Of a DNA stretch of 5,268 nt, positions 1 through 5,090 are shown one piece after another. The stretch lies in contig JACRGN010000345.1 in assembly GCA_016234205.1 (NCBI GenBank), forward strand, positions 1 through 5,268, in the 5' to 3' direction. Numbering within the stretch: the stretch's first letter is position 1; the number at the start of each line of letters is the position of its first letter. A program made the position numbers and the translations under genes. The notes under the pieces were generated by a model. It was not told the DNA's origin, did no database searches, and saw only the letters and a program-made list of their open reading frames with translations. The stretch comes from Nitrospinota bacterium. GTDB lineage: Bacteria > Nitrospinota > Nitrospinia > UBA9942.

Positions 1-138
1 GCCTTTTTTATTGGCTTTGTAAGGTGAGAGGTGCAGCCTGCATCAAGGCTCTTCTGCTCATCTTCTTTAAGTGCATGGGCAGTCAGGGCGATAATAGGTG
101 TGAACTCTGCGCCCTTCTCCGCCTCCCACTTCCTTATA
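1..138. repeat. Left copy of a 138-bp terminal direct repeat
   Basis: Bases 1-138 match bases 5131-5268 without a mismatch when read side by side. The match stops only because the window ends. The repeated sequence is coding (kinase receiver C-terminus). It indicates a circular molecule, a tandem repeat unit, or an assembly overlap. Confidence 0.97.
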
Positions 139-2354
139 ATGCCTGTGGCAGTATATCCATCCATCACAGGCATCTGCATATCCATAAAAACAATATCATA
201 TTTACCCGACATGAATTTCTCGACTGCAATCTCGCCGTTTTCGGCTATCTCTATTTTATGCGGGGTCTTTTTTAGATAGGCTTGAATGAGCAGTCTGTTG
301 TCCTGAGAATCGTCAACAAAAAGAATGTTTAACGGCGGCAGCTCGGAAACAGCAACAGGTTTTTCTACAGGCGGTTTTTCAGCGGGAGCCTTTACATCTT
401 CAAACGCCAATGTAATAGCCGCTTTAAGTTCGGACTGTTTGACAGGCTTGACCATGTATCTCGATATTCCAAGCTCCTGTGCCCTGTCAATATGCCCCTT
501 CCTGTTGTCAGAGGTAAGCATCATGATGGGCACACCTACAAGTGTTGGGTCTTTTTTTATCTCCTCTGCCATCTGAAATCCATCCATCTCTGGCATGCGG
601 CAGTCAAACAATACAAGTCTGTATGGGGTGCCGGCATCTTTTTCCTTTTTTAGCTCCTTCAATCCCTGCACCCCGTCTTCAGCCTCTGTCACTAAAGCGC
701 CCAACTTGGAAAGCATCTCCCTCAATATCATGCGATTCGTTGCATTATCATCAACAACAAGTACTCTCAAGCCTTTGAAATCAACTGTGATCTGGGGTTG
801 AAAATCTTTTCTCCGCTCAGTCTGGATATCTGTTCTTACTGTTTTCCTCCGCTGAGGCTGGACACCTAATTTTGCCGTAAAACAAAAGGCGCTACCCTCC
901 CCTAATTTGCTCTCAACCCAGATGCGTCCCTCCATCATCTCTACCAATCTTTTCGAGATAGTCAATCCAAGCCCTGTCCCGCCATATTTTCTGGTTGTAG
1001 AGGAATCAACCTGCGTAAATCTTTCGAAAACAGCATTTACTTTATCTGGAGGAATACCGATACCCGTATCACAAACAGAGAAGTTAAGAGTTATGAGTGA
1101 TGAGTTAAGAATTGAAGGATTTTTTTCTTCCTCACTTTTAACTCTTAATTCTTCACTCATAACTGTTACAACCACCTCTCCTCTTTCTGTAAATTTAATG
1201 GCATTGCCGATAAGATTAACTAAAATCTGACGGAGGCGGAGGGAGTCGCCTATCAGAAGTGTCGGCACATCAGGCATAATATGACACGCAAGCTCGATAC
1301 CCTTTCCATGCGCCCTTATTGCCATAACCTCACCAACCCTTTCAATGACATCATTAAGATCAAATAAAATCGTTTCGAGGGTAATGGCTCCTGCCTCAAT
1401 CTTTGAGATGTCAAGGATGTCATTAATGAGATTTAATAAATGTTCCCCTGCCGACCTGAATACCTGAACATACTGGCTTTGCTCTTGTGTAAGGTTGGTC
1501 TCCCATAACAAATCAGCCATCCCCAGGATTGCATTCATTGGTGTCCTTATCTCGTGGCTCATGCTGGCGAGGAATTCGCTCTTTGCATTATTGGCTAATA
1601 TGGCATCCTCTTTTGCCCTTTGCAGCTCTATTTCCACACGCTTTCGTTCGGCGATTTCTGCTGTCAACTCAGTGGTGCGCTCTTCAACTTTTGCCTCCAA
1701 ATTTGACAGGAGTTCAACATTCTGAAGGGCTATCTTCAACATCTCTGTGATTGTAGCGCCAAAGTTACTGTCTCTTATAGCAAACCTTTCCCCATCTCTT
1801 GCCAGCCCAAGAATGCCAATTAGTTTTCCATCTATAATCAATGGAATAATCATGTAAAAAAACCCGGGCTTATCTTCGCCATTTACCAGTATCTTAACCT
1901 TTGTTTCGGTGGAGGGTTCTCGAGGCATGAAGACCTTCCCTGTCTGTGATAGCTGATTGATCAACTCAGGTGTAAGAACAACCTTGACCTCTTCGTCGGA
2001 TTGGTAATTGATAATATATTCCTGAAGACAATTATTTTCAATAAGATGGTAATATGCACCAATGCTAATACCCATATTTTCTTTGAATTGTCCGAACACC
2101 TCGCTGAAAAGGTCATTTTTATTTCTAATCGTGGCAAGCTTTTTACTGGTGATATAGAGGGACATTACCTCCTCGATTTGTCTGGATAGAAAATCATCCA
2201 TCCACATACGGAGGTTGAAGGTAAAATCTTTTAAAAAGTCGTTTATCCCTAAGTCTTCGCAGTGGGGCGCAGCGTTTAAGCTGCCCCCTCCGACCTTGAC
2301 GAGAAACTCCTTTATATTTCCTATATCTCTTTCAAATTTTTCTTTATCGGACAT
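1..2354 (-). CDS. Cytosolic hybrid histidine kinase, GAF-like + HisKA + HATPase + two receivers (3' end cut by window edge)
   Basis: The frame is open from ATG at 2352-2354 through 784 codons to the window edge, and the stop is not in this copy. Residues about 65-210 resemble a GAF sensor (strand-rich stretch IIPLIIDGKLIGILGLA at about 169-185). A coiled-coil linker at about 205-255 follows. The HisKA H-box is FLASMSHEIRTP with phosphoacceptor H267. The ATPase domain has N-box N384, G1 DTGIGIP (429-435), FERF (443-446) and G2 GGTGLGL (458-464). Receiver 1 (about 529-650) has D535/D536, phosphoacceptor D584, T614 and K636. Receiver 2 (about 675-797) has D681/D682, D725, T758 and K780. I see no membrane segment or signal peptide, so it should be cytosolic. 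The start is the first ATG after an in-frame TAA and has no Shine-Dalgarno. Residues about 397-424 are encoded by a palindromic repeat. If the window closes on itself, the protein ends KLLETLSEYART at 797 aa. Domain calls are secure; the signal is unknown. Confidence 0.95.
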   Translation of the reverse strand, partial: MSDKEKFERDIGNIKEFLVKVGGGSLNAAPHCEDLGINDFLKDFTFNLRMWMDDFLSRQIEEVMSLYITSKKLATIRNKNDLFSEVFGQFKENMGISIGAYYHLIENNCLQEYIINYQSDEEVKVVLTPELINQLSQTGKVFMPREPSTETKVKILVNGEDKPGFFYMIIPLIIDGKLIGILGLARDGERFAIRDSNFGATITEMLKIALQNVELLSNLEAKVEERTTELTAEIAERKRVEIELQRAKEDAILANNAKSEFLASMSHEIRTPMNAILGMADLLWETNLTQEQSQYVQVFRSAGEHLLNLINDILDISKIEAGAITLETILFDLNDVIERVGEVMAIRAHGKGIELACHIMPDVPTLLIGDSLRLRQILVNLIGNAIKFTERGEVVVTVMSEELRVKSEEEKNPSILNSSLITLNFSVCDTGIGIPPDKVNAVFERFTQVDSSTTRKYGGTGLGLTISKRLVEMMEGRIWVESKLGEGSAFCFTAKLGVQPQRRKTVRTDIQTERRKDFQPQITVDFKGLRVLVVDDNATNRMILREMLSKLGALVTEAEDGVQGLKELKKEKDAGTPYRLVLFDCRMPEMDGFQMAEEIKKDPTLVGVPIMMLTSDNRKGHIDRAQELGISRYMVKPVKQSELKAAITLAFEDVKAPAEKPPVEKPVAVSELPPLNILFVDDSQDNRLLIQAYLKKTPHKIEIAENGEIAVEKFMSGKYDIVFMDMQMPVMDGYTATGIIRKWEAEKGAEFTPIIALTAHALKEDEQKSLDAGCTSHLTKPIKK
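1083..1164. repeat. Imperfect palindromic repeat embedded in frame in the kinase ATPase domain
   Basis: The plus strand reads GTTATGAGTGATGAGTTAAG at 1090-1109. The opposite strand reads GTTATGAGTGAAGAATTAAG starting at 1163, giving arms of about 30 bases that face each other across a T-rich centre (1120-1127). This is the structure of a small MITE-like or REP-like element. On the minus strand it translates without a stop as kinase residues about 397-424, between strand GEVVVTV and LNFSVCDTG, where related kinases usually have a much shorter turn. Boundaries are approximate. Confidence 0.7.
2264..2288. repeat. GC-rich perfect-but-for-one-bulge hairpin inside the kinase N-terminus
   Basis: GGGGCGCAGC (2264-2273) and GCTGCCCCC (2280-2288) are inverted repeats around a 6-base loop GTTTAA, with a single bulged C. 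The hairpin lies in frame within kinase codons 22-31 (GGGSLNAAP), in a region otherwise AT-rich. It may be a small inserted palindrome or simply a structured stretch of the mRNA near the start. Confidence 0.5.
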
Positions 2355-2390
2355 GATGATATATTATAATTAAGGAAATTATAAAAACTT
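2355..2390 (-). promoter_or_regulatory. Possible -10 elements ahead of the hybrid kinase
   Basis: Two minus-strand TATAAT hexamers occur, at 2363-2368 and 2378-2383. The first ends about 8 bases before the kinase ATG at 2354, so a transcript from it would be nearly leaderless, which would fit the lack of a Shine-Dalgarno. I see no convincing -35 partner, and the stretch is AT-rich enough to give such hexamers by chance. Confidence 0.25.
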
Positions 2391-2470
2391 GACAGGATTA
2401 ATTTTTGAATGTTTTATTATCCTGTTTTATCCTGTATATCCTGCCTGCCTGTGCTACGGCAGACAGGTCT
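2391..2470. repeat. ATCCTGT repeat tract with adjoining CCTGCCTG hairpin (intergenic)
   Basis: Direct copies of ATCCTG(T/C) occur at 2419-2425, 2429-2435 and 2438-2444, spaced about 10 bases apart. An inverted copy ACAGGAT at 2392-2398 can pair with the first. Directly after, CCTGCCTG (2444-2451) can pair with CAGACAGG (2460-2467) with one mismatch around TGCTACGG. The tract fills most of the gap between the 106-aa gene and the kinase. I recall ACAGGAT-type intergenic repeats from many environmental genomes, but have not searched. No T-run follows on the minus strand, so it is not a classical intrinsic terminator. Confidence 0.6.
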
Positions 2471-2486
2471 AAAATCAGGTATTTGT

Positions 2487-2807
2487 TCATCTCTGGATAA
2501 TATTAGTGATAATCCTGTGCAAATAGTCCCATGCAAATGGGTGTGCCGATACCCTGAATTGGACATTGAGATTCGACCCTCCCACTGCCCCTACTATCCT
2601 GTAATAATTTTCTTTGTCTATAACAAACATAGAATCGTTTAGATAAGATGTAACACTATCTTCGGAAAGCCTATCTACCCATTCCCGTTTAATCCCACAT
2701 GGAAACTCAATATCCAATATCGTTTGCTCCAGGCAGTCATATAATATCATCACCCGGCAGTCCTTGAGAGCAGTGGGGTCAATCTTCAGCTTGTCCTTTA
2801 GTCTCAT
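2487..2807 (-). CDS. 106-aa protein of unknown function, translationally coupled to the V4R gene
   Basis: I do not recognise the family. The protein starts MRLKDKLKID and ends ITNIIQR, is soluble, and has no membrane segment or signal peptide. It alternates charged and aliphatic stretches (CRVMILYDCL, YYRIVGAVGG, LNVQFRV) that suggest a small mixed alpha/beta fold, with C18 and C24 near each other and a C-terminal amphipathic stretch. Its ATG (2805-2807) overlaps the TGA of the V4R gene (2804-2806) as ATGA, typical of translational coupling, so it probably works with the V4R protein. An alternative TTG start at 2832-2834 has a good AAAAGGAG site (2842-2849) 7 bases upstream and would give 115 aa. 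However, that site falls on the conserved KGD codons of the V4R gene and may be coincidental. Confidence 0.85.
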   Translation of the reverse strand: MRLKDKLKIDPTALKDCRVMILYDCLEQTILDIEFPCGIKREWVDRLSEDSVTSYLNDSMFVIDKENYYRIVGAVGGSNLNVQFRVSAHPFAWDYLHRIITNIIQR

Positions 2808-4066
2808 GCCGTCTTCGTTACTACGAATTCGCAATGGTCATCTCCTTTTGAGCGGCACAGCACCTCCTCACACTTAAAATTCCCCTTCCCCTTAAAAAGT
2901 CTATTATAGTAGTTCTGGTCAAGGGCAGACTTGGTAGTTATATCCCCGTAATAGATAAGGTTCATAAGTCCTGCGCTGCCGCCCGTGGCAAGATAGCATT
3001 CGGGTGTTTTCGATTTGCCATATATGGAGAGATACCCATTCGATTCATAACTGCCATCTACAATCAATACCAGTCTTTCATTCGGGATAAGCTCTTTTAC
3101 AGTCCATTTCCCCCAGCCAAGGGCATTTATAGCCGCTACCATACCGTGGACCCAGTCCTCACGATTTTTTATCATAGGAAATATCAACCCATACCACTCA
3201 GGCGACTTCATAATACCGCCAAAGGTGTTGAAGGCACAAACATGGCCTGCCTCTATTAGAAGGGGACGGCTGACATTCTTCATTTGCGGCCCCTTATGTT
3301 TTATTAATAGCTCCTCAAAGCCATAGGATATGAGATTATAATAGTTGGAGTACATCCTCGTAAGATAGACCCCAAAGGCAGGGATCAGACCCTCTTCGTT
3401 TCCAACGAGGGGGAGATTTGCCAATGCCTTCAGGATGGCAGGTTCATCAATGTTGCCCGGAAGCCGTTCCCTTTCTGGTAATCGGGTTAAAAGGCTTCCC
3501 TTTCCGGGAGATTTCGGTATTGAAAGAAGACTGTCCGCTGCCTTTACCTCAAAGGTGCAAGCATTATCCCCTTTGGCTGCACACTCCTTTTCCTCTATAA
3601 CATAGTACCCCGCGGGTTTGTTGTAAACAGCAGACATTACACCGGACAGATAACCAGATGTGAAGAAGTCTGCCGGTGTGTCGCGCAGCCCAAATTTGAT
3701 CTTCCATGTATACCCATAGTGGGACATCTTTGCACGAACAAGACCGCCATTTTCAGTAACCTGATTTTTAAGACCTTCCAAAAGACCGAACCCAAGTGTC
3801 TTAAATATGCTCTCTGCTGCACCAAACCTCGATTGCGGCGAATCAAATCCCTTTTCGGTTGAGAACATCTCCTTTAATTGGGAATAGGCGCAGGATGCTG
3901 CGGCATTTGTCAATAACGGTTTTGTATCGAGATACTCAGGGTCTTCGATAGTCTGCTGCAAAAAAACATTATAGTGGTGGCAGTGAAATACCATAGGTTC
4001 GCCATAGCAGATGGACAGATAACGGGTCGAATCAATATCTATTTTTGGCTCAAAGATTTCAGTCAT
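2804..4066 (-). CDS. Tandem V4R-domain protein, putative small-molecule sensor
   Basis: 420 aa, soluble. Two related halves each end in a V4R (4-vinyl-reductase/XylR-type sensory) module: first at about 25-175, with SGYLSGVMSAVY (137-148) and ECAAKGDNACTFEV (161-174); second at about 225-416, with CYLATGGSAGLMNL (357-370) and CEEVLCRSKGDDHCEF (399-414). Both carry E-x2-C-x7-C (E159/C162/C170 and E401/C404/C412). This matches the zinc-site spacing I recall for MopR/PoxR/XylR phenol sensors. The fourth ligand is C357 in the second half, but the aligned position in the first half is D133. A CHHYN motif (29-33) sits early in the first half. V4R domains bind hydrophobic ligands or tetrapyrrole-related molecules; the ligand here is unknown. 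The start has AAGGAGG (4076-4082) 9 bases upstream. It lies 17 bp after the 81-aa gene and overlaps the 106-aa gene, so the three form one operon. Confidence 0.88.
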   Translation of the reverse strand: MTEIFEPKIDIDSTRYLSICYGEPMVFHCHHYNVFLQQTIEDPEYLDTKPLLTNAAASCAYSQLKEMFSTEKGFDSPQSRFGAAESIFKTLGFGLLEGLKNQVTENGGLVRAKMSHYGYTWKIKFGLRDTPADFFTSGYLSGVMSAVYNKPAGYYVIEEKECAAKGDNACTFEVKAADSLLSIPKSPGKGSLLTRLPERERLPGNIDEPAILKALANLPLVGNEEGLIPAFGVYLTRMYSNYYNLISYGFEELLIKHKGPQMKNVSRPLLIEAGHVCAFNTFGGIMKSPEWYGLIFPMIKNREDWVHGMVAAINALGWGKWTVKELIPNERLVLIVDGSYESNGYLSIYGKSKTPECYLATGGSAGLMNLIYYGDITTKSALDQNYYNRLFKGKGNFKCEEVLCRSKGDDHCEFVVTKTA

Positions 4067-4075
4067 TTTCCCTCT

Positions 4076-4082
4076 CCTCCTT
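4076..4082 (-). promoter_or_regulatory. Ribosome binding site of the V4R gene
   Basis: Minus-strand AAGGAGG lies 9 bases before ATG 4066-4064. It sits entirely inside the 17-bp gap after the TAA of the 81-aa gene, and so fixes this start. Confidence 0.85.
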
Positions 4083-4083
4083 T

Positions 4084-4329
4084 TTAATTGCCCATGTAAG
4101 GCTCAATATCGGCAAGCTCCAGTTTTTCTATCTTTAAGATTTTTTTAGCAGCTGTTAATACCTTTGTCTTGAAATCCTCTGTGTATTCCCCATGCTCAGC
4201 ATCGGGAAATTTATCGGGGTCAAACCCAACAATCAGTCCGATTCGCTGCACATACAAATCAGGCATAGTAGGGGCGTTCTCCTTAACAAACCCCAGAGTT
4301 GCATTCACATATTTTATTACAGATGCCAT
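4084..4329 (-). CDS. 81-aa protein of unknown function, first gene of the V4R operon
   Basis: The family is not recognised. The protein starts MASVIKYVNATLGFVKENAP and ends IEPYMGN. It is acidic to neutral, with no cysteines, no signal peptide and no membrane segment. The middle (GFDPDKFPDAEHGEY) is rich in Asp/Pro, and the C-terminal third (KTKVLTAAKKILKIEKLE) looks helical. The start is well supported: AAAGGAGG (4336-4343) lies 6 bases ahead of the ATG. The V4R gene begins 17 bp after its TAA, so co-expression is likely and a partner or accessory role for the V4R protein is plausible. That role is inference from context only. A palindromic repeat sits 29 bp upstream. Confidence 0.85.
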   Translation of the reverse strand: MASVIKYVNATLGFVKENAPTMPDLYVQRIGLIVGFDPDKFPDAEHGEYTEDFKTKVLTAAKKILKIEKLELADIEPYMGN

Positions 4330-4335
4330 ATAAAA

Positions 4336-4343
4336 CCTCCTTT
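4336..4343 (-). promoter_or_regulatory. Ribosome binding site of the 81-aa gene
   Basis: Minus-strand AAAGGAGG with a 6-base spacer to the ATG at 4329-4327. This is a near-ideal site and supports that this short frame is a real gene. Confidence 0.85.
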
Positions 4344-4358
4344 CATGGATGTTGAATT

Positions 4359-4434
4359 AGATTGCTTCGGGGCTTCGCCCCTCGCAATGACACCCTTGCG
4401 AGCCGTGTCATTGCGAGCCGAAGGCGAAGCAATC
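4359..4434. repeat. Palindromic ATTGC/GCAAT repeat, intergenic, arms pointing outward
   Basis: The left arm at 4359-4392 (AGATTGCTTCG ... CTCGCAATGACA) and the right arm at 4406-4434 (TGTCATTGCGAG ... CGAAGCAATC) are inverted copies around a 13-base spacer. The left arm also holds a tight GGGGC-TTC-GCCCC hairpin (4369-4381). The same TGTCATTGCGAG...GCAATCT unit occurs in the element at 4811-4894, with the arms in the opposite order. It lies between the broken regulator and the 81-aa operon and could form a strong transcript hairpin, but no T-run makes it an intrinsic terminator. The unit resembles repeats I recall being common in environmental bacterial genomes. Confidence 0.8.
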
Positions 4435-4489
4435 CCATTATTGAAATTCCTGTACATTAAACTATCACCCCGTTATTTTAACATACGAA

Positions 4490-5031
4490 TCAGGATTTTT
4501 TTTGGTAATAGCTTAATATTTGACTGCTGATTTCAGTGTGTTTAAAGGGCTTAATGATATAGCCCTGAATACCCAGATTAGCACAGTCTAAAATATCATC
4601 CTTAGATGACATAGCAGTTACCATAATTATTGTCGTTGATTTCTCTTTACGGCTTTTCTCCATCTCCCGTATCTTTTTCAGCGCCTCGTATCCTGACATA
4701 ATCGGCATCATAATATCCAGAATAATAATATCAGGACTCCACGACTTGTATAACTCAATGGCATCACTTCCATTACTATATAGCCTTGTATAAATAACGC
4801 ATCAATAGTTTGTCATTGCGAGCGACAGCGAAGCAATCTAAACCTGTTGATAAATCAAGAGATTGCTTCGTCGCTGATGCTCCTCGCAATGACAGTTTAT
4901 GTCGCTTTAATTATGCAAGGATATATAATTATCCGCTTTTCATACCAATCTTCAGGAAGCCCTTTATTATAAAGCGCCTGAATGTCTTTATCATCTTCGG
5001 CTATTAGAATTTTCAGTTTTGCATCGGGCAT
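4490..5031 (-). pseudogene. Single-domain response regulator (CheY-like), split by a palindromic element
   Basis: The 5' part starts at ATG 5029-5031 and encodes MPDAKLKILIAEDDKDIQAL... up to EKRII (acid pocket D13/D14). It then runs into the insert and stops at TAA 4897-4899 after 44 codons. The 3' part encodes SNGSDAIELYKSW, then DIIILDIMMP with the phosphoacceptor Asp, VTA with the switch Thr, and IKPF with the conserved Lys, ending at TGA 4490-4492. Removing 149 bp (147-bp element plus one TA) rejoins both parts in frame as a 130-aa receiver, the normal length, with phosphoacceptor D56. No output domain follows. From ATG 4709-4711 a 73-aa remnant could still be made, but it would lack the acid pocket and the phospho-Asp. 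The 5' start has no clear Shine-Dalgarno. It sits 59 bp after the kinase tail, consistent with a former kinase-regulator pair. Confidence 0.9.
4779..4925. mobile_element. 147-bp MITE-like palindromic element with TA target duplication
   Basis: The ends are inverted repeats: TATAGCCTTGTATAA from 4779 and TATATCCTTGCATAA read from 4925 on the other strand. Similarity continues through about 32 AT-rich bases into a GC-richer inner palindrome (TGTCATTGCGAG ... GCAATCT, 4811-4839 and 4860-4894) around a 20-base centre. TA flanks both ends (4777-4778 and 4926-4927). Excising the element and one TA restores a 130-codon response regulator, which independently supports these boundaries. It encodes no protein, so movement would need a transposase from elsewhere. 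A TA target suggests an IS630/Tc1-like enzyme, which is inference. The TA-rich ends leave a few bases of ambiguity. Confidence 0.8.
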
Positions 5032-5042
5032 ATAAATTAATC

Positions 5043-5090
5043 AGTTAAAGGGTGACCTATGGTTTGCGTATGATATAAACCCTTTTAACT
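5043..5090. repeat. Inverted repeat between the kinase stop and the response regulator
   Basis: AGTTAAAGGGT (5043-5053) and ACCCTTTTAACT (5079-5090) pair with one extra base, around a 25-base loop. On the minus strand the hairpin begins directly after the kinase TAA. It could affect transcript ends or the link to the regulator gene, but no T-run follows, so I do not call it a terminator. Confidence 0.45.

Noticed and set aside
1..12. Possible frameshift at the A6 run in the kinase tail
   Set aside because: A first reading in the wrong register suggested a shift, but counting from ATG 2354 keeps the zero frame through AAA AAG GCG and gives the normal tail KLLETLSEYART.
24..1750. Several plus-strand open frames of 60-110 codons across the left half
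   Set aside because: They lie opposite a 784-codon kinase frame with all catalytic motifs, have no domain similarity, and lack consistent ribosome binding sites. They are shadows of the kinase.
2389..2417. A plus-strand TTGACA-N17-TTTTAT promoter-like match
   Set aside because: It points into antisense of the 106-aa gene with no plus-strand gene downstream, and the TTGACA overlaps the ACAGGAT repeat. Chance match is more likely.
2444..2467. Intrinsic terminator for the V4R operon
   Set aside because: The stem has a mismatch and no T-run follows on the minus strand.
3637..3846. A 69-codon minus-strand frame inside the V4R gene
   Set aside because: It is an alternative frame of well-conserved V4R coding sequence and has no start signal of its own.
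4192..4530. A 112-codon plus-strand frame over the 81-aa gene and the palindromic repeat
   Set aside because: It crosses a real gene, a repeat and intergenic sequence, and its translation is low-complexity with no recognisable domain.
4359..4894. CRISPR array
   Set aside because: The repeated units are in inverted pairs with no regular unique spacers and no cas genes.
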